Assembly (NCBI GenBank): GCA_911728435.2
Contig: OU452210.1
Span: forward strand, 3,410,001 to 3,474,000
DNA length: 64,000 bases
From: Apoderus coryli
Taxonomy: Eukaryota; Arthropoda; Insecta; Coleoptera; Attelabidae
Direction of reading: 5' to 3'
Under the pieces are notes generated by a model. The model saw nothing but the letters and a program-made list of their open reading frames with translations. It had not been told where the DNA came from and searched no databases. Shown here in pieces: positions 30,565 to 44,015 of this stretch (the stretch's first letter is position 1; the number at the start of each line of letters is the position of its first letter). The translations under genes were made by a program, and so were the position numbers.

Positions 30565-32496
30565 ACAGGATTACATGAAGCTATAGGGGTTCTTTTATGA
30601 AAGGCGACAAATTGTTCAATCTTATAAGTTTATAAAATACAGTATGAAAACTTAATTGAACGAGAAAAATACAGAAAAATCTTTGGGGTTACAACAATGA
30701 ACAATAATAATCGAAAATGAACATTGTGGAAAAATATGACAAAGAAAACAAAAAATTACCTTAAAATTTTACATATTATGGGTCCCTATTTTTGGGACTG
30801 TTTTATACATTTATAAGGTAAATACGCTACAGTATTGATATTATGCAAAAATGAATTATGATAGGTACCTACACTAACACCTATAAATAATCGAGAGAAA
30901 AGCACGTTTTCTATTTTATCAAATAATAATATACCGGGTATTCCATTTGAGAAAATTAAGTTACTAGTAGTTAAATTAGTTACAAATAGCTTCTTTAATT
31001 ACAGAGAGGATATGAACAAATAATATTACCGGAATTTACTTGCTTAATTAATTGCCTAACACACTAGCATACTTTCATTCTTAACTCCTTACGGTTTATA
31101 ATATTTTTGAACAGCATTAACTTTTTGAAAAACGAAGGAAAATTATTTGGGATAGATATAAGAGTAGTACACCCAATTTCCATATAAAGTGTCCCATTAA
31201 AAAATCATAACATGGATTGATACTTTTTATTACACCTTGGTAGTATTTTCAAAATGTAGGCGTAATTGAACTGCATTTGTGTTGACCAAAAATCTAATAT
31301 CAAAGTAGGTTTCCTGTAATAAACCGTTAGTCGTGGCATACTTTTCTAATAAATTGTAAAATATACAGTAATACTAAAGTAACATGTAGGTACAAGTCAG
31401 ACAGTGAAGATGCCCCCGTCTAACATCTAATATTTTAATTAAAAATGGATAACTGTGAACCAATAGCAGTTTTCCCTTATAAGTATAAAAAATCTGATGT
31501 GTTACATACAAAGTGAAAATAAACATTAAATCAGACGGGGCAAACAGGGACCACAATAAAGTAATAATTTAAAAAAGGGATAAGAAACAGAAGCGAGACA
31601 AAAAGTCATGATTTCGACTTTTAGCATAATGTTCTGCGGAAAATAAAATTAATTTCATAATTAACCGACTTCGTAACTTTGATCTTAATTGTGAACTCTG
31701 TTTAAAAAAGTAATAAATATTAAATTAATAAATTATCTTTGTTAAGATGTGCTTATGTACAATAATTATTTAAAATTCCTAAATATTTATGTGATTGATA
31801 TTGAAATGTATCATTTAAGCTGTTGAATTTTTGAAATCTTATATTTTAATTCAAATAAAATAATAGTTGTGGTACATATTTGAGGTGACCTGAAACATTT
31901 AAAATTTTTATCATTTTGGAATCCCTAAATAACAGCATAATATGAAAACATATGAAATTAAAACAAGTTAAATTCTAAAAATAAAGGTCAACAAGCTAAT
32001 AAATGCTTACAATTTTTATGGGATGTAGCAAACTTATAGAATCAAAAAATGCATGTCATTTTAGATGAAGCCGGAAGTATATAGCAAAATTATGTAGTAA
32101 AAATGCCTTTAGTTTTTAATATAGTCACACGCAACAATTTCTTGATTCTATATAACCGTTAATTATTCTTGAATTAAAGCTATGGGAATACAGTAATATT
32201 GAACTTCAGTTGTTTAATTATATATTTCGATTTCCTATTTGTGTGCCATAAATCATTAAATATTACAATTCTAATGTCGTAAATGTTAATTAGATTTTAT
32301 TAAGTAGATGCAATTTTTCTGATAGTAAGTTATTAAAGAATTACGGATATTTTCGTGATATAGTGCTAGAAGAATTCTTAGTACTTATATAATGTACACA
32401 AAATGTTTTAATGAGTACTTAATATTTAAGAAGTAACGTTTGCATTTAACATTATTGTGTTTCAGTTTTGTTTTATTCCACGTGTAACAAAATACT
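30565..32496. other. Intergenic DNA upstream of the ACSBG gene
   Basis: No gene was recognised. The final few hundred bases should contain the ACSBG promoter and 5' UTR, but no TATA or initiator could be picked with confidence. Confidence 0.35.
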
Positions 32497-35400
32497 ATGG
32501 ATTCCACACAGTTATTTTTCAACGGTATGTATTTTTTCTGAATTAAACTTAGTAGGTATTGATTATATAAAGTTTACATTTTTAAAGAACTTTTAATTTA
32601 AGAATATAGGTATGAAAGTACAAATTTATAAATACTTATTGGTAAATTTTTTGTACTTTACCTTATATTGTTTTAACAACTAAAATGGGAATTTATATAA
32701 TATCTTATAAGAATACTAATTTAAATGTTTATGTGTATAAAAACCTGATAATACATGTGCGCTTATAAATACTATTTTAATTCTATCACACCACATTTGT
32801 ACAAAGTTCATTAAAAATAACTAACAAATTATTTAAACAAGACGATTTCCATATTAAACCAAGCTTATATATATTTACGTTACAATCATATCAACTTCTT
32901 ACAAAATAATTAAGTAAATTTTAAATAAACTCTCAATTTTCATTTGACGCTAAATAATGACAGGTAAAGTAGGTATAGAATTGTTGAAGTAATTTACTTT
33001 ATGTGACTCTATTTTTAGGACCTGACCAAATTGTGCCAGCTGAATATTTTACAACTTCTCAAGCAGATGGTTATGTACGTTTAAGAATACCTGAATGTGG
33101 AAAAGCAGTAGAAACAATTCCTCCTATTTCAATTCCAAGTGCCCTGAAACGCACTGTTGAAAGAAAGCCCAATGCAATAGCCTTGGCGACAAAAGAAAAT
33201 GGAAAATGGACAACGATCACATACACGTAAGTACTTAGTAAAACAATAGATTTCCTCGATTTAGTTACGGCCGTTTCTGTCAGCATCCAAGTTTTGTATA
33301 GATTAGATTCTCTTCATAGGAAAAACCAATAACCTGCTTGTTGTGACTGACACACGGTGTTTTTAGTGGTTCATTTTAATTCAAGGAACTTTCAAAGCTA
33401 TGCCACTGAAATATTATCCATTACAATTTTTGTCAGATTAGGTAGTTACACTTAATTAATTTAAGTTGCTACCAATGAATTAACTTTGTAAACAAAATAA
33501 TTGTTACATTTATAAATTCATTATTATTATAGAAGAAAAAGCTTGAAAAATTAGTAATATATCCAGCAAATATTATAATATTATATTAGATTTTTTTAGT
33601 TAAGTGCTGTGACTTGAATTCGTCCTATAATAATCGCATAGTTCTATAAAACACAATAACTCTAATGGAAAAATTCCAGCGCAAATTTTGTCAATCTGTA
33701 TAAATTTATAAATATCAACCCTGCTTTGTTTTTTGTTGCAGAACAAGTAAACCTTGGCACTTTTAAATTGTATTTATACAATCAATTTTGCTGACAGACA
33801 TATTGTTCAATATATGAATTTGCGATTTGACCCACATATTAATTCTAGAAGTGCATGTAAATACCGGGACTCATTGCTTCCTGTAAATTTAAATCACAGA
33901 GTAAAGAAAAAAAAATTGAACGCGTTCAAAAATGTTTTATCCTAGTTATTATATTTTTCAATTCAATTGTGAATTTAATTGTTGGTTCTTTAGATTTTCT
34001 AGAAGTTAAAACATTGTCTAATTCATTTTGTTTGCATGTTGTTTGCCAAATCGCGACTATATCATGACGTATCTCCACCAAATTTGAGGATTTAGGGGTT
34101 CAGATTGCATAATATATGCCCCAAAGTATTGGAGACAAATGTGAGCCCATGACCATTCCGGAATCTTGATTATAGAAATGGTCATTGAGTTAAAACTATG
34201 TTGTCTTTATGCACATTGTTTAACGTTTAACTTAGTTCTTGTAGTTAGTCTTAGGCATTTTCCAGCAAGTTTCGAACTTTTCTAAGGATTTTATCCAAAG
34301 GAACATTTGTAAATAAGCTAACCACGTCAAAGCTTACTAATAATTCAAATTTTCCTAAACCATAAATAAACCGAAGGCACGCATTTTGTAATCGTTAAAG
34401 CCTGTCTCTATCCCTGTGGACAAGAGCAGGCCAGCAAACAACACCACAATAGACTAAAACAGATAGTATGATAGAATCCGCTAAACGGAGTTTGACTTCG
34501 CGAGACATAATATCCCTATAAATATATAATAATCTAAGCTTCACTAATTTATTTTGTATTTGTTTACCTTTTTATTGTTTATATATTTAGAGTTATCTAA
34601 GATACAAGGTAATATAATGTTTACCTTAGTATACTAAGGTAAACATATTTTTAAATTTTATATATATTTATACTTAGCTTACTCTTATATTTGTAGCCCC
34701 GAGGAAGATATAAAAATATATCGAAAGCTTGGCATAACGTAAAATAGTTTTATTCAAAAAGATTTGGCATAACGTAAAATAGTTTTATTCAAAAAGATTT
34801 GCTGATCAACCCAAGACACAAAGTTATCTATATATATATATATATATATATTTTATTTTATAATATTTCGGCTAAATATATTTAAACTATTGTGTGTAAG
34901 GTTTTGGGGCGTCAGCCTATATAAGTTAAAACACACAATAGTTTAAATATATTTAGTCGAAATATTATAAAATAAAATATATATATATATATATATACTT
35001 ATATATTAATCAAAGAATGGACTGGTTGTGTTAAAATATATTTTTTAAATGTTGCTTTCACTCGCGTATGAATGACACGACAATCTTTGAGATAAATACT
35101 CATAAATCTCATACGAAAATATGTTGAAATAATGTTACCTATTAATTACTGTTCTAGTTCCGCCAAAGAATTTTTTTTAGTTAAAAGGGTGTTATTCTAA
35201 TTTGTGATTCTCGGAAATTCTGCTTCTCTAACCCACCCTTGTTACTTTTAAATTCCCTTAAAATCGACTTTATACCTAAGGCCTATTATTCGTTTACGTA
35301 CTACCTACCGCGCTCTTTACAAATTTCCAGGAATAACTAACGATAATAGAGGTCACCCATAGTAAAACTGAAAAATATTCTTTGTAATTTGAAATTAAAT

Positions 35401-38400
35401 ATCGCACAAGTAAAATAACTTGTCTAAAATAAATTATGTTGTTTTGGCTGTGAAAATGACATAAAATATAAGTGTTCATTGTGTCGCCAAGTAATAAATA
35501 AAAAAAGAAGATATTCCCAAGAAACTTACAAATATGACCACCTGTAAATGGGTTTTTTAAAACCCTTTATTTATCGTTGCGTGTGGTCTTCCGTGCTAAA
35601 TGGAGAAAAAACAGAAAAACATGTTTATTATAAACAACTAATCGACGACGGACAAGAGATTACCTTTACTAAGAGGTTTTGTTTTCCAAAACATACATCA
35701 AGTGAAATCAATTACACATGTACCTAATATTTCTTGAGCAATCTGGTACAAAAACACCAATGTTAAATATTATCTATTTATTCAAGAATTCATTAAATTA
35801 CGTCGCTTTTGATTAAATGTTAGATGTAATTTCAAATATTAAATATTTTCCTAACCAAATAATAGTTTTTTTAACTAGGCAGCACAGTAGTAAATTAATA
35901 CTGATGCTGACATCCAACCCATGGCAGTCAATCTGAGTTGAACATATAATTTTGCCATTGCATTGCTTAAATATATTTAGAAAATTATTTTAATATAAAC
36001 ATTATTTGTATTAGGTATACAAAATCTAATTCTTTTGGTTTAATAAATTTGGTATAAATCATTAAATATTTAGTTGTTGATTACTTTGTACTGTATACGC
36101 TAGCAAAGGGATCATTTCCAGCTACACTTTGCTGACTGATATTTTTTGTCCGCAAAATCAATATTTTAGTGTCAATAGTAGAAAAACAAATTTTATTGCA
36201 GTGTCGTACTGTAAAGTTTGAGACTCGAAATCCACAACCAAATTTCAGGTCATTCAGTTAAACGCCTTATATAAACAGAGCCGCCCTAGACCTTTTGGCG
36301 CCCCAACAACCCAACCCCCCGGTATTTGTCTGAATGTCCCATATATATATATGTTATAACAGAAATCGAATTTATTGAAAAATCTTACATCTTAAGTAAA
36401 TAAATATATTGTGGCAGTCTACTAGATTGTGAAATCAGTTTTACTGCCATCTAGATCATTTTGTAGTTCTATATTTAAAATAATAATTAAGTACCGAATT
36501 GTATAATTTTTTTTTGAACTGCAAATAAAATTATTATTAATATTATAAAGTACCTGTATACCTAACTTTTAATCTTTTGACGAATCTTTTTTTTTATAGG
36601 TAGGTATTCAAAATGTGCATTAAACTAGTGCCCACTAGTTTAGTTTTGGGCTGTAATCATGGCCAGCTACGACCATTTTTATTGGCTAAAGTATTCTCAG
36701 GGTTTTTCTAGAAAGAAAAAGATGACGTATTCTAATTTAGGATAACGTAAACCCCACACGATTTTCAGTGTTCTAAAAAACAGACTGTTCAAGAAAAGAA
36801 AATGTAGATTTTATTTGGATTTTAGAAATTACATAATATAATGCTGACTAGCATCTCTAAAACTTGAATAACATCTCCAAAACATTCGCCATCACTTTTC
36901 CAATTTTCCAGCAGAAAAAAACAGTTTTTCGCTTTTTTTTGGAGCTGTAGCCATGTTTCATCTAATTTTGAGTTACTACACCAACCGTTGGAAATGTTGT
37001 TGGTCCAGAGTAAGCAAATGCGACACCTAAAGTTTCCTCATGACCAAATCTTTATTAATTGAATCTATCGATGTTATCCCTCTCACGTTTATTCGACGGT
37101 TGTTCAGCAACTTGGGCGATGTTATCGTCAGTGGTTGCGGTTCGACAGGTCAGAATGTTCTTAATTTCTCAATTGATGCCTGCTTGATATTTTCCTATTT
37201 TACGCGCGTAAAGAATGGCTCTAATTTTAGAATGAGTCTTTTAAAATATGCTTTACAGATTACGCAGATTTGTTAATAAATGTCGCGATATATACATGCT
37301 GAATAAAGAAAACTGCCAATAATTCGTTTTTATCACCCCCTTAAGAACTGATTTAGTTTTCGCAATATTTGGTGAAGTAACCCTTCTACCAGCGAGTCTA
37401 AAAGAAAGCTCACCCAGCAAAATAATCGACTTCATTAAGAAGATTGAGGGTGAAATAGGAATAGATATGAGCCAAAATAGACCCTCGGTGGTCGCAGTGG
37501 AGGGTGCGAACATTTTCATGCGTTAATTTTGCGAAAAATGTAGCGAGTCGAGATAGTAAATTTAGATTTGAGAAATCTCTGAAAAAGAGTTCTAAGCGAG
37601 TATATCCCAACTTAAAACCTCTCGTTTGTCAACAACTTCACAAAAAATTAAACTTACATATTTTACTATTTTAGGGAATACCAACGATTAATTAGAACTT
37701 GTGCAAAAGCTTTTATACATTTGGGCTTAGAACAACGACATTCTGTGTGTATAATCGGGTTTAACAGTGTGGAATGGTTTTTATCCGACCTAGGTGCTAT
37801 ATTCGCTGGGTAAATATAAAATTATATGAATGTGTTGAATACTTAACGAAGTAGTCCACACTTGAAGACGAGTGTCGTCAATATAATAAATAAAACAGCT
37901 CTACTCCACAACATTCAATTCTATAGTCGCCAAAATTATTCAATCAGACAAATTTCGAGGTTTCCAAAACCTAATCTTCAGTGGTTCAGCAGAATATTAT
38001 TTCGAGAAAAAACATTAGTTATTAACAATTTTTTAATTGTTAATTGAAAATTTTTTGGAATTATAGAATGCAATGTTGTGGTTTATTTATTATAATATAT
38101 GCATTGATTGAACTTTTAGAGGTATAGCTGCAGGTATTTACACAACAAATTCTCCAGATGCGTGTTTTTACTGTGCAGAATCAAGTAAAGCCAACATTAT
38201 AGTTGTTGAAGATGATGAGCAACTTGATAAAATTATATCTATTCGAGATAAACTACCAAAATTAAAAGCTATTGTCCAATATAAAGGTGAACCAAAATAT
38301 TCAGATATAATAAGTGTAAGTTTAGTGATTGTTTTATGTAATATATAACGATAGTTTCGATAATTTTGACTTTTTGCGTAGTGGAAAAAATTAATTGAAA

Positions 38401-41400
38401 TTGGAGAATCTCTGCCTGATGAATTGGTTGATGAACGACTGAAAAATATGGCGGTAAATGAGTGCTGTACACTGGTTTACACGGTAATTTTAGTTATAAT
38501 AATACCACACTAATCAAGCTATCCTAAAAATTTAAATTGGCAGGGTGGTTGTCCAGTAGCTTAAGTTATATTTTATCCATTCATTAAAAGCTTGGTATAT
38601 TGCCTTTTATATGTTTTTTTTTTACATTTGGTGTGCTCTAATTCTACTCATATTATTATCTAGTTTTCATCAAATTTATTGATTTGATTTAAATGAGTAT
38701 TACCTACTTCTCAACAGATCATATATTATTTACTTTTTCAGTCAGGAACGGTAGGCCAACCAAAGGCAGTTATGTTATCTCACGATAACTTTATCTACGA
38801 TACAGTTAATTTAATTGAAAAAGTTGGATATGTTAAAGATGAAGTTTTGATAAGTTATTTACCTTTAAGTCATGTAGCTGCTCAATTAATCGACATATAC
38901 TTGCCGCTTGTATCAGGCAGCACAACATATTTTGCTGATAAAATGGCGTTAAAAGGTACATTGATAAACACTTTACAAGAAGTACAACCAACACGTTTTG
39001 TGGCTGTACCAAGAGTCTGGGAGAAAATGTATGAAAAAATGCAACAAGTTGCAGCTGAAAATGGTTGTATTAAACGAGCTATTGGTTCATGGGCTAAGGA
39101 GCAATCATTACAGTATCACCTTAACAAAACTAATGGGTAAGGCTACAATTTCTTTGTATTTTATAAGGGGCGAGATCGCCCGATTTGAGCCGCTTAGATT
39201 TTTTTTTCTATGGTGACATCTCAAAGGCCGTGTTTGCCTAAATAGGTCACATAATTTAGATGAATTCACCACACTGCATTCAAAACGAGATGCAATTGAT
39301 CACTCCCGAGATCATATAAAACGTGCAAGGCTCGTTTGTGCAAAGGTTAGCCCATTGCGAAACGGTTAACGGTGCCCATTTTGAGCAACTGCTCTAGATA
39401 GTCCTCCCAAAATCGAAATTAATTGAGTATTTTCGTTATTCCGATAGTGGACAAGGAGGCAAAAACCTGCATTTTCTCAAAAATTTCTTTATTTTATGTT
39501 GTCAGTAGTGGCATTTATTAGAGGTGTGCGATAAACTATTTCTTTTAATCGGTCCCATAGGAAAAAATCCATTACTGTTAAATCTGGACTCCTAGGAGGC
39601 CACTGAACTGGTCCTTGTCTCCCAATCCAGCTAAGTAACTATTCGCATTACGAGAAGTGTCAAAGAAGTATGGCCCTAGTATTTCGTAATAAGAAATGGC
39701 GCACCATATATTTACTTTAGCAAAGTACTAACGCCTCCGTGGTATTCGAAAATGCGGATTAGAGTCACTCCAATATCGTGCATGTTGCGAAGCCACAACA
39801 CCATTTGTCGAAAAAATTGATTCATCAGAAAACATTATTTTCTTATACAATCGTCTTTCCACACTGCCAACTCACAAACAAAAATCCAAACGTTTTGCTT
39901 CACTGCAGACTTCCAAAACATGATTAAAAACTGGCATGTGTGTTGTGTTTTAATATCTTTTGATTTGCGACTTTTTCATAAATTGGAGATTTTCAGCTCT
40001 TCTTAATGATATATTTTGGTTTCTTCCTCTACTGAATGTAATACCAACAAAGTGATAGCATCATTTTCATCGCATCTTTTTTTTCTCTGAGCCACTGCTT
40101 CAAAACTATTTTACGACAAGTAGCCTTAGGAACGTACCCATTTTTGGTTAAATTCCTGAATAACTTGACGATGACATTTTTCGCCTTTCCCATAACATTG
40201 CACCAAGTAAATTTGCTGTATAAAGTAAGCATTTTAAGCTGACAATACTAGTAGCACAGTAGGTATACATATACGACTAATAAGTAAATACAGCGAATTG
40301 TCAAATAAGCTTGTCACTATAAACACCTACTAGTACAAAAAGGAGTTGTTAATTTGGAATTAAGACTGCCTTTAACTTTTGAACAACTTTTCCTTGTAAC
40401 TTATTTCCATATCTTCTCAAATAAGTGCACTTTATTTACTCTTCTACCACTTAAAGTATTTTCAATTTTATGAACACCCCGTATAAGAAACGTTAAGAAC
40501 CAGCAAAACTTTTTCTCAAGAGTAAGAGTAACTTTTTTGATAAAATGAAAAATAAGAAAGTTTTTCCTGTGGACATTCTGTATATATATATAAAAATCAT
40601 TTTGTTGAGTAGACGTATTTTATTCAGATATATCATTCACTCCTCGATATATGGATTACTTCAGAAAATATGTATGTACTTTTGGAATGCCATATTGTGT
40701 CGACTTATTAAGTCGGGTTGAGGGTTGACTGTTAACAGTTTTTGTGAGAAATGTCAACAGTTTGTGTTTATTGGCCAAGTAAATGCGAAAACCTTCCTTG
40801 TATGGAAGTATTCTAAATGGGTCTTACCACGAAGACTCAAGTCAAAGGAGGGTCGAATAAATTTCAATGTTAAAAAAATTAATAAAATGAGCAAAAGTCT
40901 CAAATTAGGAATATTCAAAATACATATTTCGATAGGTACCCAAATTAAAAACTTTCTGTATTATGTTTTCAGACTGTCCACAAAATCGTGGGGATACGCC
41001 ATCGCCAGCTCTCTTATATTCAACAAAATCAAACAAGCACTGGGTCTGAGTCGGTGTAAAATATTTGTTTCAGCCGCAGCACCATTGTCGCCTGATATAA
41101 AGAAATATTTTTTAAGCATTGACATTCCAATTATGGAAGCTTTTGGTATGTCTGAATCTTGTGGGGCACATACTCTATGTTTAGAACATGAGACTAATAT
41201 TCAAACGATTGGGCGGCCTTTGCCTGGAATGAAATCGAAAATATATCATCCTGAAAATGGACAAGGAGAGATTTGTATGTACGGTAGACATATTTGCATG
41301 GGATACATGGATGATCAATTACAAACTGCTGAGGCAATTGACAAAGAGGGATGGTTACATTCGGGTGATTTAGGGCGAATTGATGAAGCTGGATTTATTT

Positions 41401-42511
41401 ATATAACTGGAAGAATAAAGGAAATTATTATAACAGCAGGTGGGGAGAATGTAGCTCCAATTCCCATTGAACAGTTGGTTAAAACTGAGTTACTACATGT
41501 TAGTAATGTATTCTTAGTTGGTGATAAACAAAAATTTCTTTCTGTATTGATAACTTTACAAACAGAAATTGACTCAAATGGTGTACCATTAGATACTCTG
41601 ACACCATCTGTACAAACGTGGTTAAAAAGTTTAGGATGTCCAGCAAGTACTGTTACAGAAGTTTTACAGAATGGACCTCACGAGGCATTGTGTGAGGCTA
41701 TTCAACATGGAATAAATAATGCAAATTTGCAAGCGATATCCAATGCTCAGAAAATTCAGAAATTTACAATATTGCCTGTGGATTTCTCGATTTCATCGGG
41801 AGAACTAGGTAATAATAAATTTTAATGATGCTTAATGTACTAATTAGTTAAGAAATCCCTTTCGATATGAACAAATATTATTTCCGCAGAGCAGTGTGCA
41901 CATTAAAATAAAGCTGAGCTTGAGCGAATCTTCAACCTTGCCCCTGTTTTTCAGTAACGCAATAAAAATCGATTGCCAAAAGTTCATGAGTTTATTCCAA
42001 TTGGAATAATTCTCGATATCAGTTTGTGCAATTTCAAGACTAGTAATTCACTTGTGTACTGACAGTTGAGAACAGAACCGACAAATTATTTTCTCCGTTC
42101 ACGCTTAAAAATATTTTAATCTCCTGAACGTTGTTAGATATACTCTACGTTGTTGGCTGTCCCAGATCTCGATGTGGAGCATATACTAACTTCTGTGTTC
42201 TCCTATAATATCGTCATTGAACTAAGAATTTAGATACTCTGAAAATGGTAGTATCTTGGACATTACTTTTATAAACTTGTCCTATCTATTAAAATTTTAA
42301 TTATATATCAAATCTACTCAGCTAATTTTTGTCATGCATGCTATATGAACTATGCAATATGTATTTAAAAACATTAATTTAATACGAAATATTAATGCTA
42401 TATTTAGGCAATTACCAAATGGTTTGTTTGTTTCCAGGTCCCACAATGAAGGTTAAACGACAAATAGTGGAAAATAAATATAGTGAATTAATTAAAAAAA
42501 TGTATAATTAA
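32497..42511 (+). CDS. Bubblegum-family long/very-long-chain acyl-CoA synthetase (ACSBG2-like)
   Basis: Eight exons: 32497-32524, 33019-33226, 37675-37809, 38120-38315, 38382-38483, 38742-39136, 40973-41808 and 42438-42511. All are GT-AG with consistent phases, giving 657 residues and TAA, the usual ACSBG length. The N-terminus is MDSTQLFFNGPDQIVPAEYF. Exon 3 has LGLEQRHSVCIIGFNSVEWF. The AMP-binding loop at 222-232 is YTSGTVGQPKA followed by VMLSHDN. Later come IMEAFGMSESCGAHT, GWLHSGDLGRID and GRIKEIIITAGGENVAPIP. Near the end GELGPTMKVKR carries the candidate catalytic Lys. The enzyme activates fatty acids to acyl-CoA via acyl-AMP, probably at ER or other membranes. Odd: Val and Ala replace the usual Thr and Gly in the P-loop (SGTTGNPKG). 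Introns 2 and 6 are swollen by transposons. It converges on ptc. Confidence 0.93.
34253..34510 (-). pseudogene. Fused Jockey-LINE end and Penelope-like RT remnants in ACSBG intron 2
   Basis: Read on the minus strand, 34510-34365 gives SREVKLRLADSIILSVLVYC, then CWPAL and RLQNACLRFIYGLGKF, the C-terminal part of Jockey-type LINE ORF2. It continues, with no stop, into ELLVSFDVVSLFTNVPLDKI (to about 34253), the RT motif of Penelope-like elements (FDV.SLFTN.P). Two element classes thus abut within one short frame, indicating nested insertion or a chimera. Confidence 0.75.
34617..34646. repeat. Perfect 30-bp palindrome
   Basis: ATGTTTACCTTAGT is followed at once by its exact complement with no spacer. 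It sits beside the Penelope-like remnant in ACSBG intron 2. Confidence 0.85.
34730..34801. repeat. Two tandem 36-bp units, Penelope-type end
   Basis: The unit TTGGCATAACGTAAAATAG plus TTTTATTCAAAAAGA occurs twice in tandem. Just before it, GAGGAAGATATAAAAATATA followed by TCGAAAGCTTGG is a hairpin typical of Penelope-like element termini, which agrees with the nearby RT fragment. Confidence 0.7.
34825..35001. repeat. Long inverted repeat with (TA)n ends
   Basis: Arms of about 55-70 bp pair almost perfectly (core TTTAAACTATTGTGTGT and its complement) around a loop of about 34 bp containing GGTTTTGGGGCGTCAGCC. The outer parts are TA microsatellite. Probably part of the same Penelope-like insertion or a separate foldback. 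Confidence 0.85.
35002..37000. other. Rest of ACSBG intron 2
   Basis: AT-rich and without recognisable protein remnants. A GC-richer spot at 36280-36320 (GCCGCCCTAGACCTTTTGGC) is probably old repeat sequence. Confidence 0.3.
37010..37620 (-). pseudogene. Unclassified transposon coding remnant in ACSBG intron 2
   Basis: Minus-strand frames here are less AT-rich and protein-like, for example CRTATTDDNIAQVAE (about 37150-37100), reminiscent of the linker in mariner-like transposase helix-turn-helix regions. A second frame at 37610-37410 has HCDHRGSILAHIYSYF. The frames are interrupted, and assignment to a family is not secure. Confidence 0.35.
39470..40240 (-). pseudogene. DUF4817-type Tc1/mariner transposase remnant in ACSBG intron 6
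   Basis: Read on the minus strand: a frame at 40232-40029 (N-terminal region), then KIMFSDESIFSTNGVV and HARYWSDSNPHFRIP (about 39838-39730), the first catalytic Asp region. Next comes WCAISYYEILGPYFFDTS, then GPVQWPPRSPDLTVMDFFLW and KEIVYRTPL (about 39620-39500), the last catalytic block. These are hallmarks of the insect DUF4817/DDE transposases. Frameshifts and stops are present, and terminal repeats were not resolved. Confidence 0.85.
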
Positions 42512-42642
42512 TTAGATAATGATCTGAGGTGGTGAAATTAAAGCCTTGTATTTAGTCAAATTATTTTTTACTTAAAAATAATATAAATAATACCATGACA
42601 GACAAATCAAACTTAGCGAACTATATCTTACAAATGCTAACG

Positions 42643-42648
42643 AATAAA
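42643..42648 (+). terminator. Poly(A) signal candidate of ACSBG
   Basis: The first canonical AATAAA after the TAA at 42511. A weaker ATTAAA lies earlier at 42537-42542. Confidence 0.45.
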
Positions 42649-43008
42649 TAAATAAATGGTATACATATATGCAATATAAACAATTTTTACAATAAATTTC
42701 TTTTTCTTAAATACGATGTCAACAGCTCGACGGTTCAGTGTATTTAAAAAAATGGCACTATTTATTTGATCACTTATTTTATTTAACCCTTTTTTAGATT
42801 ATATTGAAACCGTTTAAAAAAAGAATATAAACGAAACTCAACAACTTAAAGTTGTAAATACTTTGTCAAAGCTCTTAATAAAACTGTGGCTTGCTATGAC
42901 TATTTATAAAAATCAAGCCTTCAAAAATAAATTTACATAAAATTATAATTATTTCTACGACTGAACGACATCCCCATAATATTTACTTACTACTAACCAA
43001 AATGAATA

Positions 43009-43077
43009 AGGTTCTGTTTTCCGATTCTATACAGTAAAATATGTGACAAATAAAATAATAGTCGGAAAACAGAACCT
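43009..43077. repeat. Hairpin between the convergent ACSBG and ptc genes
   Basis: AGGTTCTGTTTTCCGA at 43009-43024 is the perfect complement of 43062-43077, with a 37-bp loop. Weaker pairing extends outward (ACCAAAAT and TTTGGTTT). It may be a small foldback or a structured 3' UTR or terminator element. Confidence 0.8.
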
Positions 43078-44015
43078 GTTAGTTTCAGTTTGGTTTCATT
43101 ATAAAATATCCAATTAGGGTGTTAAAATATGTTAGTTATGAAGAAGAATACATATGTGTCAAAACAATTATCCTATTTCAGAGACAGAAAACATTAATAA
43201 CAGCACCTTTAGGTCTAGAATTTTTGTTAATTTCTAATTTAAATAAATAGAGAACGAATCGTTCTAGGCATTCTAGGCAACTACTAATGTTGGAGACTCC
43301 ACTTTTCTCTAAATATACCATATATCAGAACAGTGGATTTTTTTTACTGCAAATCGAATTAACTTTACAACAACAAAAAAAGACATCTTGTCAATCATGA
43401 ATTTTGGTGTGATAGTTCTCTTTCATCACCGAGTGATGGCCGTTGCCTTGCAGTCTTGGCTTTTAAAACTAGGACAGCTTTGAAAATGTTTTTGGTTTAT
43501 CGGACATACCGAAAAAGTTACTGTTCATTGTTCTATCTAGTTACACGAGAAACTTCACCAGATCCAAACACTAAATTGATAGTTAATTCCGGTAACGACC
43601 GAGCCTATACGGATAATTAGATGTTTTGGAACACAATAACTTAGAGCTTGATTACGTCCTGCTCTGTACACACACCACCCGTTGCTACCTACGACTGAGT
43701 TAATGAGACATAGAAGTGGCTTGAAAAGTGCGATTGTGACGTAGAAATGGTGATTTAATAAATTATTCGTTAAATATAGACCGAAAGTGCAAATACTAGA
43801 TTAATCTATGCTGTTTGAAAACTTTGTACTGCTATCTCGCCAACTACATTATAAGTAGGTGAAATTGATCAAATACATAAATAAAATGGTAATATTATCC
43901 AAAACAAATGTAAGTAGAATGTGCATCACTTTGCCTCTAAAAAATCGATTTTTATAACATCCTTAAACCGACGAGCTAATTACAATCTCAAATCTCCATT
44001 ATGGTAACAAAACTG

